A DNA stretch of 64,000 nt from Actinacidiphila acidipaludis (GTDB lineage: Bacteria > Actinomycetota > Actinomycetes > Streptomycetales > Streptomycetaceae). Every line of letters begins with the position of its first letter. Positions within the stretch are counted from its first letter, which is position 1. Positions 1 through 7,899 of this stretch are shown here, piece after piece. The stretch is from contig NZ_JAINZZ010000022.1 of NCBI RefSeq assembly GCF_019890725.1, positions 1 to 64,000 on the forward strand, written 5' to 3'. The notes under the pieces were generated by a model, which saw only the letters and a program-made list of their open reading frames with translations, had not been told where the DNA came from and made no database searches. A program made the position numbers and the translations under genes.

Positions 1-754
1 CCCCTGGTTCTCCTTCATGAGCTTCCTGATCGCGGTACCGACCGGGGTGAAGTTCTTCAACTGGATCGGCACCATGTGGAAGGGCAGTCTGAGTTTCGAG
101 ACCCCGATGCTGTGGTCCGTCGGATTTCTCGTCACCTTCCTGTTCGGTGGTCTGACCGGTGTGATCCTGGCGGCGCCGCCGCTGGACTTCCACGTCTCGG
201 ACTCGTACTTCGTCGTCGCGCACTTCCACTACGTGGTCTTCGGCACCGTCGTCTTCGCGATGTTCGCCGGCTTCCACTTCTGGTGGCCGAAGATGACCGG
301 CAAGATGCTCGACGAGCGGCTCGGCAAGATCACGTTCTGGACGCTGTTCGTCGGCTTCCACGGCACGTTCCTGGTGCAGCACTGGCTGGGGGTCGAGGGC
401 ATGCCCCGCCGCTACGCCGACTACCTGGCCGCGGACGGCTTCACCACCCTGAACACCGTCTCGAGCATCTCGTCCTTCCTGCTCGGCCTGTCGATGCTGC
501 CGTTCCTCTACAACGTCTGGAAGACCGCCAAGTACGGCAAGAAGATCGAGGTCGACGACCCCTGGGGCTACGGCCGTTCGCTGGAGTGGGCGACCTCCTG
601 CCCGCCGCCGCGGCACAACTTCCTCACGCTGCCGCGCATCCGCTCCGAATCGCCGGCGTTCGACCTGCACCACCCCGACATCGCGCACATCGACGCGATC
701 ACGAACCGTCTCGAGGAGTCGAAGACCATCGCTCCCGGTGACAAACAACAGTGA
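1..754 (+). CDS. ctaD: Cytochrome c oxidase subunit I (aa3 type), C-terminal part, cut by window edge
   Basis: The reading frame is open from the first bases and stops at 752-754, so only the last ~250 residues are present. The protein is the membrane catalytic subunit of the terminal oxidase that reduces O2 with electrons from cytochrome c. Visible family features are the segment around HFHYV, which carries the paired histidines of the heme/copper region, followed by several hydrophobic helices and a GMPRRYADY stretch typical of the last third of subunit I. The hydrophilic C-terminal tail (CPPPRHNF, then a His/Asp-rich end) is usual for actinobacterial CtaD. The start lies upstream of the window. 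No other oxidase subunit gene follows, so this may be a stand-alone second copy; that is inference. Confidence 0.95.
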   Translation, partial: PWFSFMSFLIAVPTGVKFFNWIGTMWKGSLSFETPMLWSVGFLVTFLFGGLTGVILAAPPLDFHVSDSYFVVAHFHYVVFGTVVFAMFAGFHFWWPKMTGKMLDERLGKITFWTLFVGFHGTFLVQHWLGVEGMPRRYADYLAADGFTTLNTVSSISSFLLGLSMLPFLYNVWKTAKYGKKIEVDDPWGYGRSLEWATSCPPPRHNFLTLPRIRSESPAFDLHHPDIAHIDAITNRLEESKTIAPGDKQQ

Positions 755-796
755 ACGACTTCGATCGAGGACCACGCGAGGAGCGGGGGCACACCC

Positions 797-1135
797 ATGC
801 GGCGGGACAAGGACAACGAGCGGGGGCTTCGGCAGGTCGAGGGGTTCCTCATGTGGCACGCGGAGGTCGCCCAGGCGCAGCGTGACGCCACCGCGTTCAC
901 CGAACGGCTGCCGTGGCTGACGACCGCACAGCGCGAGGAGGTCGAGCGCGTCTATGTCGACGACCGCACGGCCGCCTCACGGGTGATGCTCCAGCGGATC
1001 TGCGACCGCGCCGTCGAACTGCGCGCCGAGTACGCCGCCAACTACCTTCGGATGAAGGCGCGTTGTGTGGCGGCCACGGCGACCGTCGCGGGCCTCGTCG
1101 TCGGGGCCGACGCCTTCGTGCTGCTCGTGAGGTGA
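797..1135 (+). CDS. Hypothetical small protein with a C-terminal membrane segment
   Basis: 112 residues, starting 42 bases after ctaD and probably co-transcribed with it. Residues 1-85 are charged and mostly helical (rich in Arg, Glu, Ala). Residues about 88-110 form one hydrophobic helix (VAATATVAGLVVGADAFVLL), so the product looks like a tail-anchored membrane protein with a cytoplasmic N-terminal domain. I do not recognise a family. Its place next to an oxidase gene suggests a membrane partner, but nothing in the sequence proves this. Confidence 0.7.
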   Translation: MRRDKDNERGLRQVEGFLMWHAEVAQAQRDATAFTERLPWLTTAQREEVERVYVDDRTAASRVMLQRICDRAVELRAEYAANYLRMKARCVAATATVAGLVVGADAFVLLVR

Positions 1136-1244
1136 CGGCCGGTGCTGGGGAGGGGGCGCGCGCGCCCCGCCCCGCTTCGACGACACCGGATCGGACAGTC
1201 GACGGTTACGTCATGAAGCCGCACTCGTCGGGCAGCATGAGGGC

Positions 1245-1421
1245 ATGACGACATCGAAGGTGGTTCTCGCCGCCCAGCGGTACGAAGAAGCCGAGCAGGC
1301 CCGGCAGGCCGCCGCGGACGATCTGAAGGCGGAGAGCGCGGCGGCCCTGGCCAGCGGCGAGGGCGAGGAAGAGGTGGCGGACGCGATCGGCCGGTCCCTG
1401 GACGACGTCAAGGAGCTCTGA
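1245..1421 (+). CDS. Short acidic hypothetical protein
   Basis: 58 codons, from ATG 1245 (product begins MTTSKVVLAAQRYEEAEQ) to TGA 1419-1421. The product is very rich in Ala, Glu and Asp and probably all helical. An ATG eight bases upstream is in another frame and stops after three codons. The purine-rich stretch at 1231-1243 could serve as ribosome binding site. Codon use matches the neighbours (third positions almost all G or C), which supports real coding. Function unknown. Confidence 0.6.
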   Translation: MTTSKVVLAAQRYEEAEQARQAAADDLKAESAAALASGEGEEEVADAIGRSLDDVKEL

Positions 1422-1586
1422 CCGGGCGCCTGTCGTCCAGCGGATCCGGGATCACCCGGGTGGCGGTACCGCGCTGTTCTGCGGCGGATGACGCTGTGTG
1501 GACTGCCAGGTCAGGGCCCCTGGACCCGCCCTGGCAGGGTAAAGACGACATATCCCGTTTCCCGGGCTTCCGTAACGGATCTGTGC

Positions 1587-1661
1587 TAATCTCCCGAAAG
1601 TTGCAGTTTTGGTACCCGTGAATGCTGTGTGCGCCTGACGGGATGTGACCTTCGGGCGCAT
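1587..1661 (+). promoter_or_regulatory. Cold-shock gene promoter and long structured leader with terminator-like hairpin
   Basis: A TAATCT hexamer at 1587-1592 is preceded by TGTGC and could be an extended -10 box. Further into the leader, TGCGCC (1630-1635) can pair with GGCGCA (1655-1660), followed directly by TTTTTCTTT, which is rare in this GC-rich window and resembles an intrinsic terminator. The leader to the ATG is about 155 bases. Long leaders that refold with temperature are known for cold-shock genes; that this hairpin acts as an attenuator or thermosensor is inference. Confidence 0.4.
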
Positions 1662-1754
1662 TTTTCTTTGTCCGGCCGCCGGATGGGGTCAATGCGGCGA
1701 CGCCGGGCCGTGCGGCCCGAGACCCGGGAAACACCTTTATCGCAGGAGAACGAG

Positions 1755-1958
1755 ATGGCGACCGGCACAGTGAAGTGGTTCAACGCGGAAAAGGGCTTCG
1801 GCTTCATCGAGCAGGACGGCGGCGGCGCGGACGTCTTCGCCCACTACTCGAACATCGTGGCCGAGGGCTACCGTGAGCTGCAGGAGGGCCAGAAGGTCAC
1901 GTTCGACGTCACGCAGGGCCGCAAGGGCCCGCAGGCGGAGAACATCGTCCTGGCCTGA
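1755..1958 (+). CDS. Cold-shock protein, CspA family
   Basis: 67 residues, one cold-shock (OB-fold) domain covering the whole protein. The start [18 protein letters not shown] contains the RNP1-like motif KGFGFI, and DVFAHYSNI matches RNP2. Proteins of this family bind single-stranded RNA/DNA and act as RNA chaperones in the cytoplasm. Start chosen at ATG 1755, with AGGAGAACGAG just upstream (1744-1754); upstream in-frame codons do not belong to the domain. The gene is monocistronic: long leader before it, strong terminator 17 bases after its stop. Confidence 0.96.
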   Translation: MATGTVKWFNAEKGFGFIEQDGGGADVFAHYSNIVAEGYRELQEGQKVTFDVTQGRKGPQAENIVLA

Positions 1959-1974
1959 ACCGCGACGCGTTCTC

Positions 1975-2009
1975 AGGACCGGGTCCGCCCTCCGGGCGGG
2001 CCCGGTCCT
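1975..2009 (+). terminator. Strong hairpin terminator after the cold-shock gene
   Basis: A 16-bp stem (1975-1990 pairing with 1994-2009, one G-U pair) closes a 3-base loop TCC. There is no long T-run, as is normal for high-GC actinomycetes. It isolates the cold-shock gene from the iron-transport operon. Confidence 0.8.
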
Positions 2010-2066
2010 TCGCTGTCGGAGGCCGGTTCTCGCGGACCCGCCGGAGGAGGGGGAGCGGAGATCGCA

Positions 2067-2085
2067 TAAGGTAAGGCTCACCTAA
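2067..2085 (+). promoter_or_regulatory. Iron box (DmdR1/IdeR-type operator)
   Basis: TAAGGTAAGGCTCACCTAA differs in only two positions from the known Streptomyces iron box TTAGGTTAGGCTCACCTAA. Its left part also offers a -10-like TAAGGT, so bound repressor would block initiation. It lies immediately upstream of the siderophore-uptake operon, which should therefore be repressed when iron is plentiful and switched on under iron limitation. Confidence 0.88.
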
Positions 2086-2122
2086 CCTGTTCATGGTGAA
2101 CCAGACCTCAGGGAGTTCTGTC

Positions 2123-3166
2123 ATGCCCCTTCGGCGCCGTGCCTCAGCCGCCGTCGCTGTCGCCATCGCCGCCGCGCTGAGCCTCGCGGCCTGCGGTGCG
2201 TCCAACAGCAGCGGGAAGGAGGGTTCGGGCAGCTCCGCGGCCAAGGACTCCACGTCGGTCGCCCAGGGCGGCAAGGACTTCGGCGACGCGGTCGCGAAGA
2301 CCGCGGCCCTGGGCACGGACGCCAAGCCGGGGCAGTGGCCGCGCACCATCAAGCACGCCATGGGCAGCACCGTGATCAAGGCGCAGCCCGAGCGCGTGGT
2401 GGTCCTGGACGTCGGCGAACTCGACAACGTCGTCTCACTCGGCGTCAAGCCGGTCGGTCTCGCCGTCACCGAGGGCTCGCCGAAGCTGCCGTCGTACCTC
2501 AAGGGCCAGGCGGGCGACCCCGCGAGCGTGGGCACGATCAACAGCCTCGACCTGGAGGCGATCAACAACCTCAAGCCCGATCTCATCCTCGGCAGCCGGC
2601 TGCGTGCCGCCGACTCCTACGACGAGCTGTCGAAGATCGCCCCGACGGTCTTCTCGATCCGTCCCGGCTTCACGTGGAAGCAGAACTACCTGCTCAACGC
2701 GGCCGCGCTCGACAAGACCGCGCAGGCGAAGGCGAACCTCGCCGCGTACGAGACGCGGGCCAAGGCCCTGGGGGCCCGGCTCGGCGCGGACAAGCCGACC
2801 GTCTCGATGGTCCGCTACATGCCCGAGGGCAAGGTCCGCCTGTACGCCAACGACTCCTTCATCGGCACCATCCTGAAGGACGTGGGCATCCCGCGGCCGA
2901 AGAACCAGGACATCAGCGACCTCGCCGCCGAGATCAGCGCCGAGAACATCGACCAGGCCGACGCCGACTACATCTTCACCGGCGTCTACGGCGACCCCAA
3001 GGCCACCGACGAGTCCAAGGCGCAGGGCAACCCCCTGTGGAAGAACCTCAAGGCGGTCAAGGACGGCCACGCGCACGACGTCCCCGACGAGACCTGGTAC
3101 CTCGGCCTCGGCGTCACCGCCGCCGACTCGGTCCTCGACGACCTGACGAAGTACCTGACGGCCTGA
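2123..3166 (+). CDS. Iron-siderophore ABC transporter, substrate-binding lipoprotein
   Basis: 347 residues. A signal peptide with lipobox LAAC (Cys at residue 24) makes it a membrane-anchored lipoprotein outside the cell. After a low-complexity linker (about 25-50), the rest is a FecB/FepB-like periplasmic-binding fold: ERVVVLDVGELDNVVSLGVKPVG starts the first lobe, LEAINNLKPDLILGS follows. It captures a ferric siderophore for the two permeases downstream. Start chosen at ATG 2123 because AGGGAG (2110-2115) lies 7 bases upstream; an earlier in-frame ATG at 2093 sits next to the iron box with no ribosome site. The siderophore cannot be told from sequence. Confidence 0.93.
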   Translation: MPLRRRASAAVAVAIAAALSLAACGASNSSGKEGSGSSAAKDSTSVAQGGKDFGDAVAKTAALGTDAKPGQWPRTIKHAMGSTVIKAQPERVVVLDVGELDNVVSLGVKPVGLAVTEGSPKLPSYLKGQAGDPASVGTINSLDLEAINNLKPDLILGSRLRAADSYDELSKIAPTVFSIRPGFTWKQNYLLNAAALDKTAQAKANLAAYETRAKALGARLGADKPTVSMVRYMPEGKVRLYANDSFIGTILKDVGIPRPKNQDISDLAAEISAENIDQADADYIFTGVYGDPKATDESKAQGNPLWKNLKAVKDGHAHDVPDETWYLGLGVTAADSVLDDLTKYLTA

Positions 3167-3171
3167 CGCGG

Positions 3172-4185
3172 ATGACGCGAACGACGCGACCCACCCGGAG
3201 CCGCATCGCCTGGCTGGCCGGATGCGCGGTGCTGCTCGCACTCGCGGTCCTGCTCAGCCTGGCGGTGGGCAGCCGGCAGATCGCCCCCACCGAGGTCATG
3301 AGGGCCCTGCTGCACGGCGGCACCAGCAACGACGCCGAGGTCGTGCGGTCGCTGCGCGTGCCCAGGACCGTCATCGGCATCCTCGCCGGCGCCGCCCTCG
3401 CCGTCGCCGGCACCGTCATGCAGGGCATCACCCGCAACCCGATCGCCGAGCCCGGCATCCTCGGCGTCAGCCAGGGGGCCTCGGCAGGGGTGGTGTGCGC
3501 GATCGCCTTCTGCGGCGTGCACACCCTCACCGGATACGTCTGGTTCGCGTTCGCCGGCGCCGCGCTCGCGTGCGTCGCCGTGTACGTGGTCGCCGCCGGC
3601 GGCCACCGGGGCGCCTCCCCGGTGAAACTGGCCCTGTCCGGTGCGGCGATGAACGCCTTCCTCGCCTCGGTGGTCTCCGGGATCGCCACCACCGACGCCC
3701 ACGCGCTCGACGAGTTCAGGTTCTGGCAGGTCGGCTCGATCAGCGGACGCGGTACCGACGTCATCGGAGAGATCTGGCCCTTCGTGCTGGCCGGACTGCT
3801 GCTGGCCGGCCTGCTCGCCAAGGGCCTGGACGCCCTGGCGCTCGGCGACGACGCCGCACGGGGCCTGGGCCACGACGCGGCCCGGCTGCGGGTGCTCGGC
3901 GCCGTCGGCGCGACCGTCCTCACCGGCGCGGCGGTGGCCGCGGTCGGCCCGATCGCGTTCACCGGACTTGCCGTCCCGCACATCGCCCGGGCGCTGGTCG
4001 GCTCGGCGCACCGCTGGGTGCTGCCGGTCGCCGCGCTGCTCGGCCCGGTGATGATCCTGCTCTCCGACGTGATCGGCCGGGTCGTCTTTCCGCCCTCGGA
4101 GGTGCCGGTGGCCGTGATGACCGCGCTGCTGGGCGTGCCCTTCCTCATCGCGCTGGTACGGCGCAGGACGGTGGTCGCGTCGTGA
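3172..4185 (+). CDS. Iron-siderophore ABC transporter permease, FecCD family
   Basis: 337 residues, highly hydrophobic with about nine to ten predicted membrane helices. The family pattern LRVPRTVIGILAGAALAVAGTVMQGITRNPIAEP is split across residues ~63-97 (only its first part need be read to recognise FecCD), and the later GPIAFTGLAVPHIAR is the loop that touches the ATPase. Start ATG 3172 lies six bases after the binding-protein stop. Its stop overlaps the next gene's GTG (4182-4185), so the genes are translationally coupled. It forms the membrane channel with the next permease. Confidence 0.94.
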   Translation: MTRTTRPTRSRIAWLAGCAVLLALAVLLSLAVGSRQIAPTEVMRALLHGGTSNDAEVVRSLRVPRTVIGILAGAALAVAGTVMQGITRNPIAEPGILGVSQGASAGVVCAIAFCGVHTLTGYVWFAFAGAALACVAVYVVAAGGHRGASPVKLALSGAAMNAFLASVVSGIATTDAHALDEFRFWQVGSISGRGTDVIGEIWPFVLAGLLLAGLLAKGLDALALGDDAARGLGHDAARLRVLGAVGATVLTGAAVAAVGPIAFTGLAVPHIARALVGSAHRWVLPVAALLGPVMILLSDVIGRVVFPPSEVPVAVMTALLGVPFLIALVRRRTVVAS

Positions 4186-5279
4186 CCCGTACCGAGAGCG
4201 CCGCCGCGGACACCGCGTCCGCGCGCACGGCGACGCGCCCGGCCGGGTACGCCGTCGCGCGGATCGGCGGCGCCAGCTTCCTGGTGCACCGCCGGGCGGT
4301 GGCCGTCGCCGGCCTGCTCACCGTGCTGCTCGCCGCCGCCGTGGTGCTGTACCTGTGCGTCGGGGATTCCTTCGTGTCACCCGTGCAGGTGATCGACGTC
4401 CTGCTCGGGCGGCCCAGCCCGGACGAGTTGGTCGTCGGGACCCTGCGCCTGCCCCGGCTCGTCGTCGGGCTGCTCGCCGGGGCCGCCTTCGGCGTCGCGG
4501 GGGCGCTCGTCCAGACCGTCGCCCGCAACCCACTGGCCAGCCCCGACGTCATCGGCGTCACCCACGGCGCGGGCGCGGCCACCGTCGCCGCCATGAGCTT
4601 CGGGCTGGTCGGGCACACCACCCTCCCGTACGTGTCGGTGGCCGGCGGGCTGGGGGCGGGACTGCTGGTGTACGCGTTCGCCTGGCGGCGCGGACTGCAC
4701 GCCTCCCGCTTCGTGCTGGTGGGCATCGGCGTGTCCATCGCCCTGGGCTCGCTGACCCAGCTGTTCCTCACCAAGGGCGACTACCTCGTCGCCCAGCAGG
4801 CCAAGGTGTGGCTGACCGGCTCGCTCAACAGCCGCGGCTACGACCAGGCGGCGCCGCTGGCGCTCGTCCTGCTCGTGGCCGTGCCCGCGGTGCTCTGGGC
4901 GGCCTGGGCGCAGCGCGGTGCGTCCTTCGACGACGACACCGCGGTCGCCCTCGGCATCCGGCTGGACCGCATGCGGCTCGGCCTCACCCTGATCGGGGTC
5001 GTCCTGGCGTCGGTCGCCACCGGCGCGACCGGACCCGTCGACTTCGTCGCCCTGCTGGCGCCGCAGATCGCCCGCCGTCTGACCCGCACCGCGCAGATCC
5101 CGCTGCTGTCCTCGGCGCTGACCGGCGCCCTGGTGGTCGTCGTCGCGGACCTGCTCGCCCGCCGCCTGTTCTCGCCCGTCGAACTCCCCGTCGGCGTGCT
5201 CACGGCCGCGGTGGGCGCCCCCTACCTGATGTGGCTGATCGCCCGCACCCGCAGCCGTTCCGGAGGCAGCACCTCATGA
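4182..5279 (+). CDS. Iron-siderophore ABC transporter permease, FecCD family (second subunit)
   Basis: 365 residues; GTG start overlaps the previous stop by four bases. After a hydrophilic N-terminus (about 1-45), it shows the same multi-helix plan as its neighbour, with LRLPRLVVGLLAGAAFGVAG and the conserved RNPLASPDVIG. The GATGPVDFVALLAPQIAR segment is the ATPase-contact loop. It pairs with the upstream permease as a heterodimer. Its stop overlaps the ATPase start (ATG 5276), continuing the tight coupling of the operon. Confidence 0.94.
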   Translation: MTRTESAAADTASARTATRPAGYAVARIGGASFLVHRRAVAVAGLLTVLLAAAVVLYLCVGDSFVSPVQVIDVLLGRPSPDELVVGTLRLPRLVVGLLAGAAFGVAGALVQTVARNPLASPDVIGVTHGAGAATVAAMSFGLVGHTTLPYVSVAGGLGAGLLVYAFAWRRGLHASRFVLVGIGVSIALGSLTQLFLTKGDYLVAQQAKVWLTGSLNSRGYDQAAPLALVLLVAVPAVLWAAWAQRGASFDDDTAVALGIRLDRMRLGLTLIGVVLASVATGATGPVDFVALLAPQIARRLTRTAQIPLLSSALTGALVVVVADLLARRLFSPVELPVGVLTAAVGAPYLMWLIARTRSRSGGSTS

Positions 5280-6085
5280 GCCCCACCAGTCGACTCACCG
5301 CCCAGGCGCTCACGCTGGCCTACGAGGACCGCGTCGTCGTCGACGGCCTGGACCTGGAGATCCCGGACGGGCGGGTCACCGTGATCGTCGGCCCCAACGC
5401 GTGCGGCAAGTCCACCCTGCTGCGGGCGCTCGGGCGGTTGCTCAAACCGCGCTCCGGCACGGTCCTGCTCGACGGCGCCGAGCTGGCCCGGCTGCCCGGC
5501 CGGGACATCGCGCGCACCATCGGTGTCCTGCCGCAGAGCCCCACGCCGCCGGACGGCATCACCGTCGCCGACCTCGTCGCCCGCGGCCGCCAGCCGCACC
5601 AGAAGTGGTGGCAACAGTGGTCGGAGGCCGACGAGCGGGCCGTCGCCGCGGCCCTGGAGCACACCGGCACCGCCGACCTCGCCGACCGCCCGGTCGACGA
5701 GCTGTCCGGCGGCCAGCGCCAGCGGGTGTGGATCGCCATGGCGCTGGCCCAGGACACCGAGCTGCTGCTGCTGGACGAGCCCACCACCTACCTCGACATC
5801 GCCCACCAGGTGGAGGTGCTGGACCTGGTCCGCCGCCTCAACCACGACCGCCGCCGAACGGTCGTGGCCGTGCTGCACGACCTCAACCAGGCGGCCCGCT
5901 ACGCCGACCACCTCATCGCCATGAAGGCCGGCCGCGTCGTGGCGCAGGGGCGCCCCGCCGACGTCGTCACCGCCGACCTGGTCCGCGAGGTCTTCGGTCT
6001 GACCTCCGTCGTCGTCTCCGACCCCGTGACCGGCAGCCCGCTGGTCGTGCCCGGCATCCCCTGGCAGCCCGCCGCCGCGGACTGA
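5276..6085 (+). CDS. Iron-siderophore ABC transporter ATP-binding protein, FecE family
   Basis: 269 residues of a single nucleotide-binding domain. Walker A is GPNACGKST (about residues 40-48), the Q-loop is at VLPQSP, the signature is LSGGQRQR, Walker B is LLLLDEPT and the switch histidine is in VLHDLNQA. It hydrolyses ATP at the cytoplasmic face to drive uptake through the two FecCD permeases. ATG overlaps the upstream stop, and the gene is last in the iron-box-controlled operon. Confidence 0.95.
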   Translation: MSPTSRLTAQALTLAYEDRVVVDGLDLEIPDGRVTVIVGPNACGKSTLLRALGRLLKPRSGTVLLDGAELARLPGRDIARTIGVLPQSPTPPDGITVADLVARGRQPHQKWWQQWSEADERAVAAALEHTGTADLADRPVDELSGGQRQRVWIAMALAQDTELLLLDEPTTYLDIAHQVEVLDLVRRLNHDRRRTVVAVLHDLNQAARYADHLIAMKAGRVVAQGRPADVVTADLVREVFGLTSVVVSDPVTGSPLVVPGIPWQPAAAD

Positions 6086-6105
6086 CGCGCTGATTCCGGA
6101 CGGTC

Positions 6106-6129
6106 CCGCGCGGCGCCGGCCCCGCGCGG
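6106..6129 (+). terminator. Possible terminator after the iron-uptake operon
   Basis: CCGCGCGG at 6106-6113 and again at 6122-6129 is self-complementary, giving an 8-bp stem with an 8-base loop, 21 bases after the ATPase stop. No T-run follows. Confidence 0.4.
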
Positions 6130-6160
6130 CGGCTGGACAGGACACGCGCCGACCCGCGGG

Positions 6161-6175
6161 TAAAATGTGGTCGTA
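6161..6175 (+). promoter_or_regulatory. Probable promoter -10 box of a leaderless helicase mRNA
   Basis: TAAAAT at 6161-6166 is an almost ideal -10 hexamer in an otherwise GC-rich stretch and lies 8 bases before ATG 6175. Transcription would then begin at or next to the start codon. No Shine-Dalgarno sequence is present, in agreement with a leaderless transcript. A TGGACA at 6134-6139 is a poorly spaced (21 bases) -35 candidate. Confidence 0.5.
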
Positions 6176-7830
6176 TGTCCGAAACGACGCTCGTGCCGTC
6201 CGAGGTGGCCCGCGCCCTGTTCGGCTTCAGCCTGCGGCCGTCACAGGAACAGGCCGCCCGCGCCGTCACCGAGGGCCGCGACACGCTCGCCGTACTGCCG
6301 ACCGGCAGCGGCAAGAGCGCGATCTACCAGGTCGCGGGCATCGCGCGCGGCGGCCTCACCGTCGTCGTGTCCCCCCTCATCGCCCTGCAGCGGGACCAGA
6401 TCCGGTCGATCGACGGACGCCGCCTCGGTGACCGGACCGTCCAGGCGGCGCTGCTGAACTCCGCCCAGCGGGTCCGGGAACGCAAGGACACCCTCGACCG
6501 GCTCGCCCGGGGCGACCTCGACTTCCTCCTCGTCGGCCCGGAACAGCTCACCAACTCCGAGGCCAGGGCGGCGATCCGCGACGGCGCCCGCCCCGTCGGC
6601 CTGTTCACCGTCGACGAGGCGCACCTGGTGAGCGAATGGGGCCAGGAGTTCCGCCCCGAGTACCTCCGACTGGCCGACGCGCTGGACGAGTTCGGCAGGC
6701 CTCCGGTCCTCGCCCTGACCGCGACCGCCGCCCCGCCCGTCCAGGCCGACATCACCCGCGGCCTCGGCATGCGCTCCCCGCAGGTCGTGGTCGCCGACTT
6801 CGACCGCCCCAACATCTCGCTGGCCATGCGGCTCACCCAGCCGGAACGTCCCGAGGCGCGGGCCGTGGACGACCGTTGCGTCGACGTCGTCATCGAGCAC
6901 GAGACGCCCGCGCTGGTGTACGCGCTCACCCACGCCCGCTGCGAGAGCCTGGCCGAACGGCTCCGGCAGGACGCCTTCCGCGCCGCCGCCTACCACGGCG
7001 GCATGGCCGCCCGTGCCAGGGCCGACATCCAGGACGACTTCTTCGCCGGCCGCCTCGATGTCGTGGTCGCCACCAGCGCGTTCGGGCTCGGCATCGACAA
7101 GTCCGACATCCGCAGCGTCGTGCACGCGGGGGTGCCCGCGAGCATCGACGACTACTACCAGGAGATCGGCCGGGCCGGCCGGGACGGGGAGCCGGCCGCC
7201 GCCGTGCTGGTCCACGACGCCCGCACCATCCGCATCCCCCGCAGCCTCGCCGCCCGCACCCACCTGGGCGAGGCCACCCTGCACAGCGTGGTGGACGCCA
7301 TCGAGAACGCGGGCTGCCACATCGCCCTCGCGGACCTCGTCCGGGACGCCGGGGTACCCGCCCACGCCGTGGACCGCGTGGTCAACGAACTGGCCGAACT
7401 CGGCTTCCTCGGCCTCAGCGGATCAGGACGTCACCGCGTCGTGGAGCCGCAGCGCCACCTGCCCCGCCCCGCCGACCTGACGGATCAGCTCGTCGCGCAC
7501 GACAAGCGGCGGCAGGCCGTTCTGGCGAGCAAACTCCAGGCCGCCCGCGCCTACGCGGAGAGCACCCACTGCCGACGGGCCGAGCTGCTCGCCTACTTCG
7601 GCGAGACCTACCCCCCGCCCTGCGGCAACTGCGACAACGACGAGACCCGCGAGGAGGAGCCGGCGCCCACCCCGTCGATCATCGGCGCCACCCCCGTACG
7701 CCACCGGCTGTGGGGCAACGGCCGGCTCATGAGCCAGGACGACCACGAGGTCCTGGTCTACTTCGACAGCGTCGGCTACAAGCACCTCACCGCGTCCACC
7801 CTGAAGTCCGGGATCCTCGAACGGTGTTGA
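6175..7830 (+). CDS. RecQ-family ATP-dependent DNA helicase
   Basis: 551 residues. The helicase core shows motif I LPTGSGKS (41-48), motif II DEAH (147-150), TATAAP (motif III) and motif VI QEIGRAGRDG near 330. The RecQ zinc region follows: CRRAELLAYFGE, then CGNCDND. In E. coli RecQ the last element ends in Cys, so the fourth zinc ligand is Asp here. After it, residues from ~500 (RHRLWGNGRLMSQDDHEVL) resemble the DUF3553-type domain seen in actinobacterial RecQ proteins. No HRDC domain is present. It unwinds DNA 3'-5' in repair and recombination. Monocistronic, probably leaderless, closed by a hairpin. Confidence 0.93.
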   Translation: MSETTLVPSEVARALFGFSLRPSQEQAARAVTEGRDTLAVLPTGSGKSAIYQVAGIARGGLTVVVSPLIALQRDQIRSIDGRRLGDRTVQAALLNSAQRVRERKDTLDRLARGDLDFLLVGPEQLTNSEARAAIRDGARPVGLFTVDEAHLVSEWGQEFRPEYLRLADALDEFGRPPVLALTATAAPPVQADITRGLGMRSPQVVVADFDRPNISLAMRLTQPERPEARAVDDRCVDVVIEHETPALVYALTHARCESLAERLRQDAFRAAAYHGGMAARARADIQDDFFAGRLDVVVATSAFGLGIDKSDIRSVVHAGVPASIDDYYQEIGRAGRDGEPAAAVLVHDARTIRIPRSLAARTHLGEATLHSVVDAIENAGCHIALADLVRDAGVPAHAVDRVVNELAELGFLGLSGSGRHRVVEPQRHLPRPADLTDQLVAHDKRRQAVLASKLQAARAYAESTHCRRAELLAYFGETYPPPCGNCDNDETREEEPAPTPSIIGATPVRHRLWGNGRLMSQDDHEVLVYFDSVGYKHLTASTLKSGILERC

Positions 7831-7847
7831 GCCCGGTGGGCACCCGC

Positions 7848-7878
7848 GGTCCGGCGGCCGTGTCGGGACCGCCGGACC
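7848..7878. terminator. Bidirectional terminator between convergent genes
   Basis: GGTCCGGCGG (7848-7857) pairs perfectly with CCGCCGGACC (7869-7878) around an 11-base loop. It lies between the helicase stop (7830) and the stop of the minus-strand gene (7900), so it can serve both. Confidence 0.7.
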
Positions 7879-7899
7879 GGTGGGGCGACACGTTCCGGC

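Noticed and set aside
2093-2122. Earlier ATG for the siderophore-binding protein.
   Set aside because: It lies next to the iron box without ribosome site; ATG 2123 has AGGGAG at the right distance and gives a normal lipoprotein signal.
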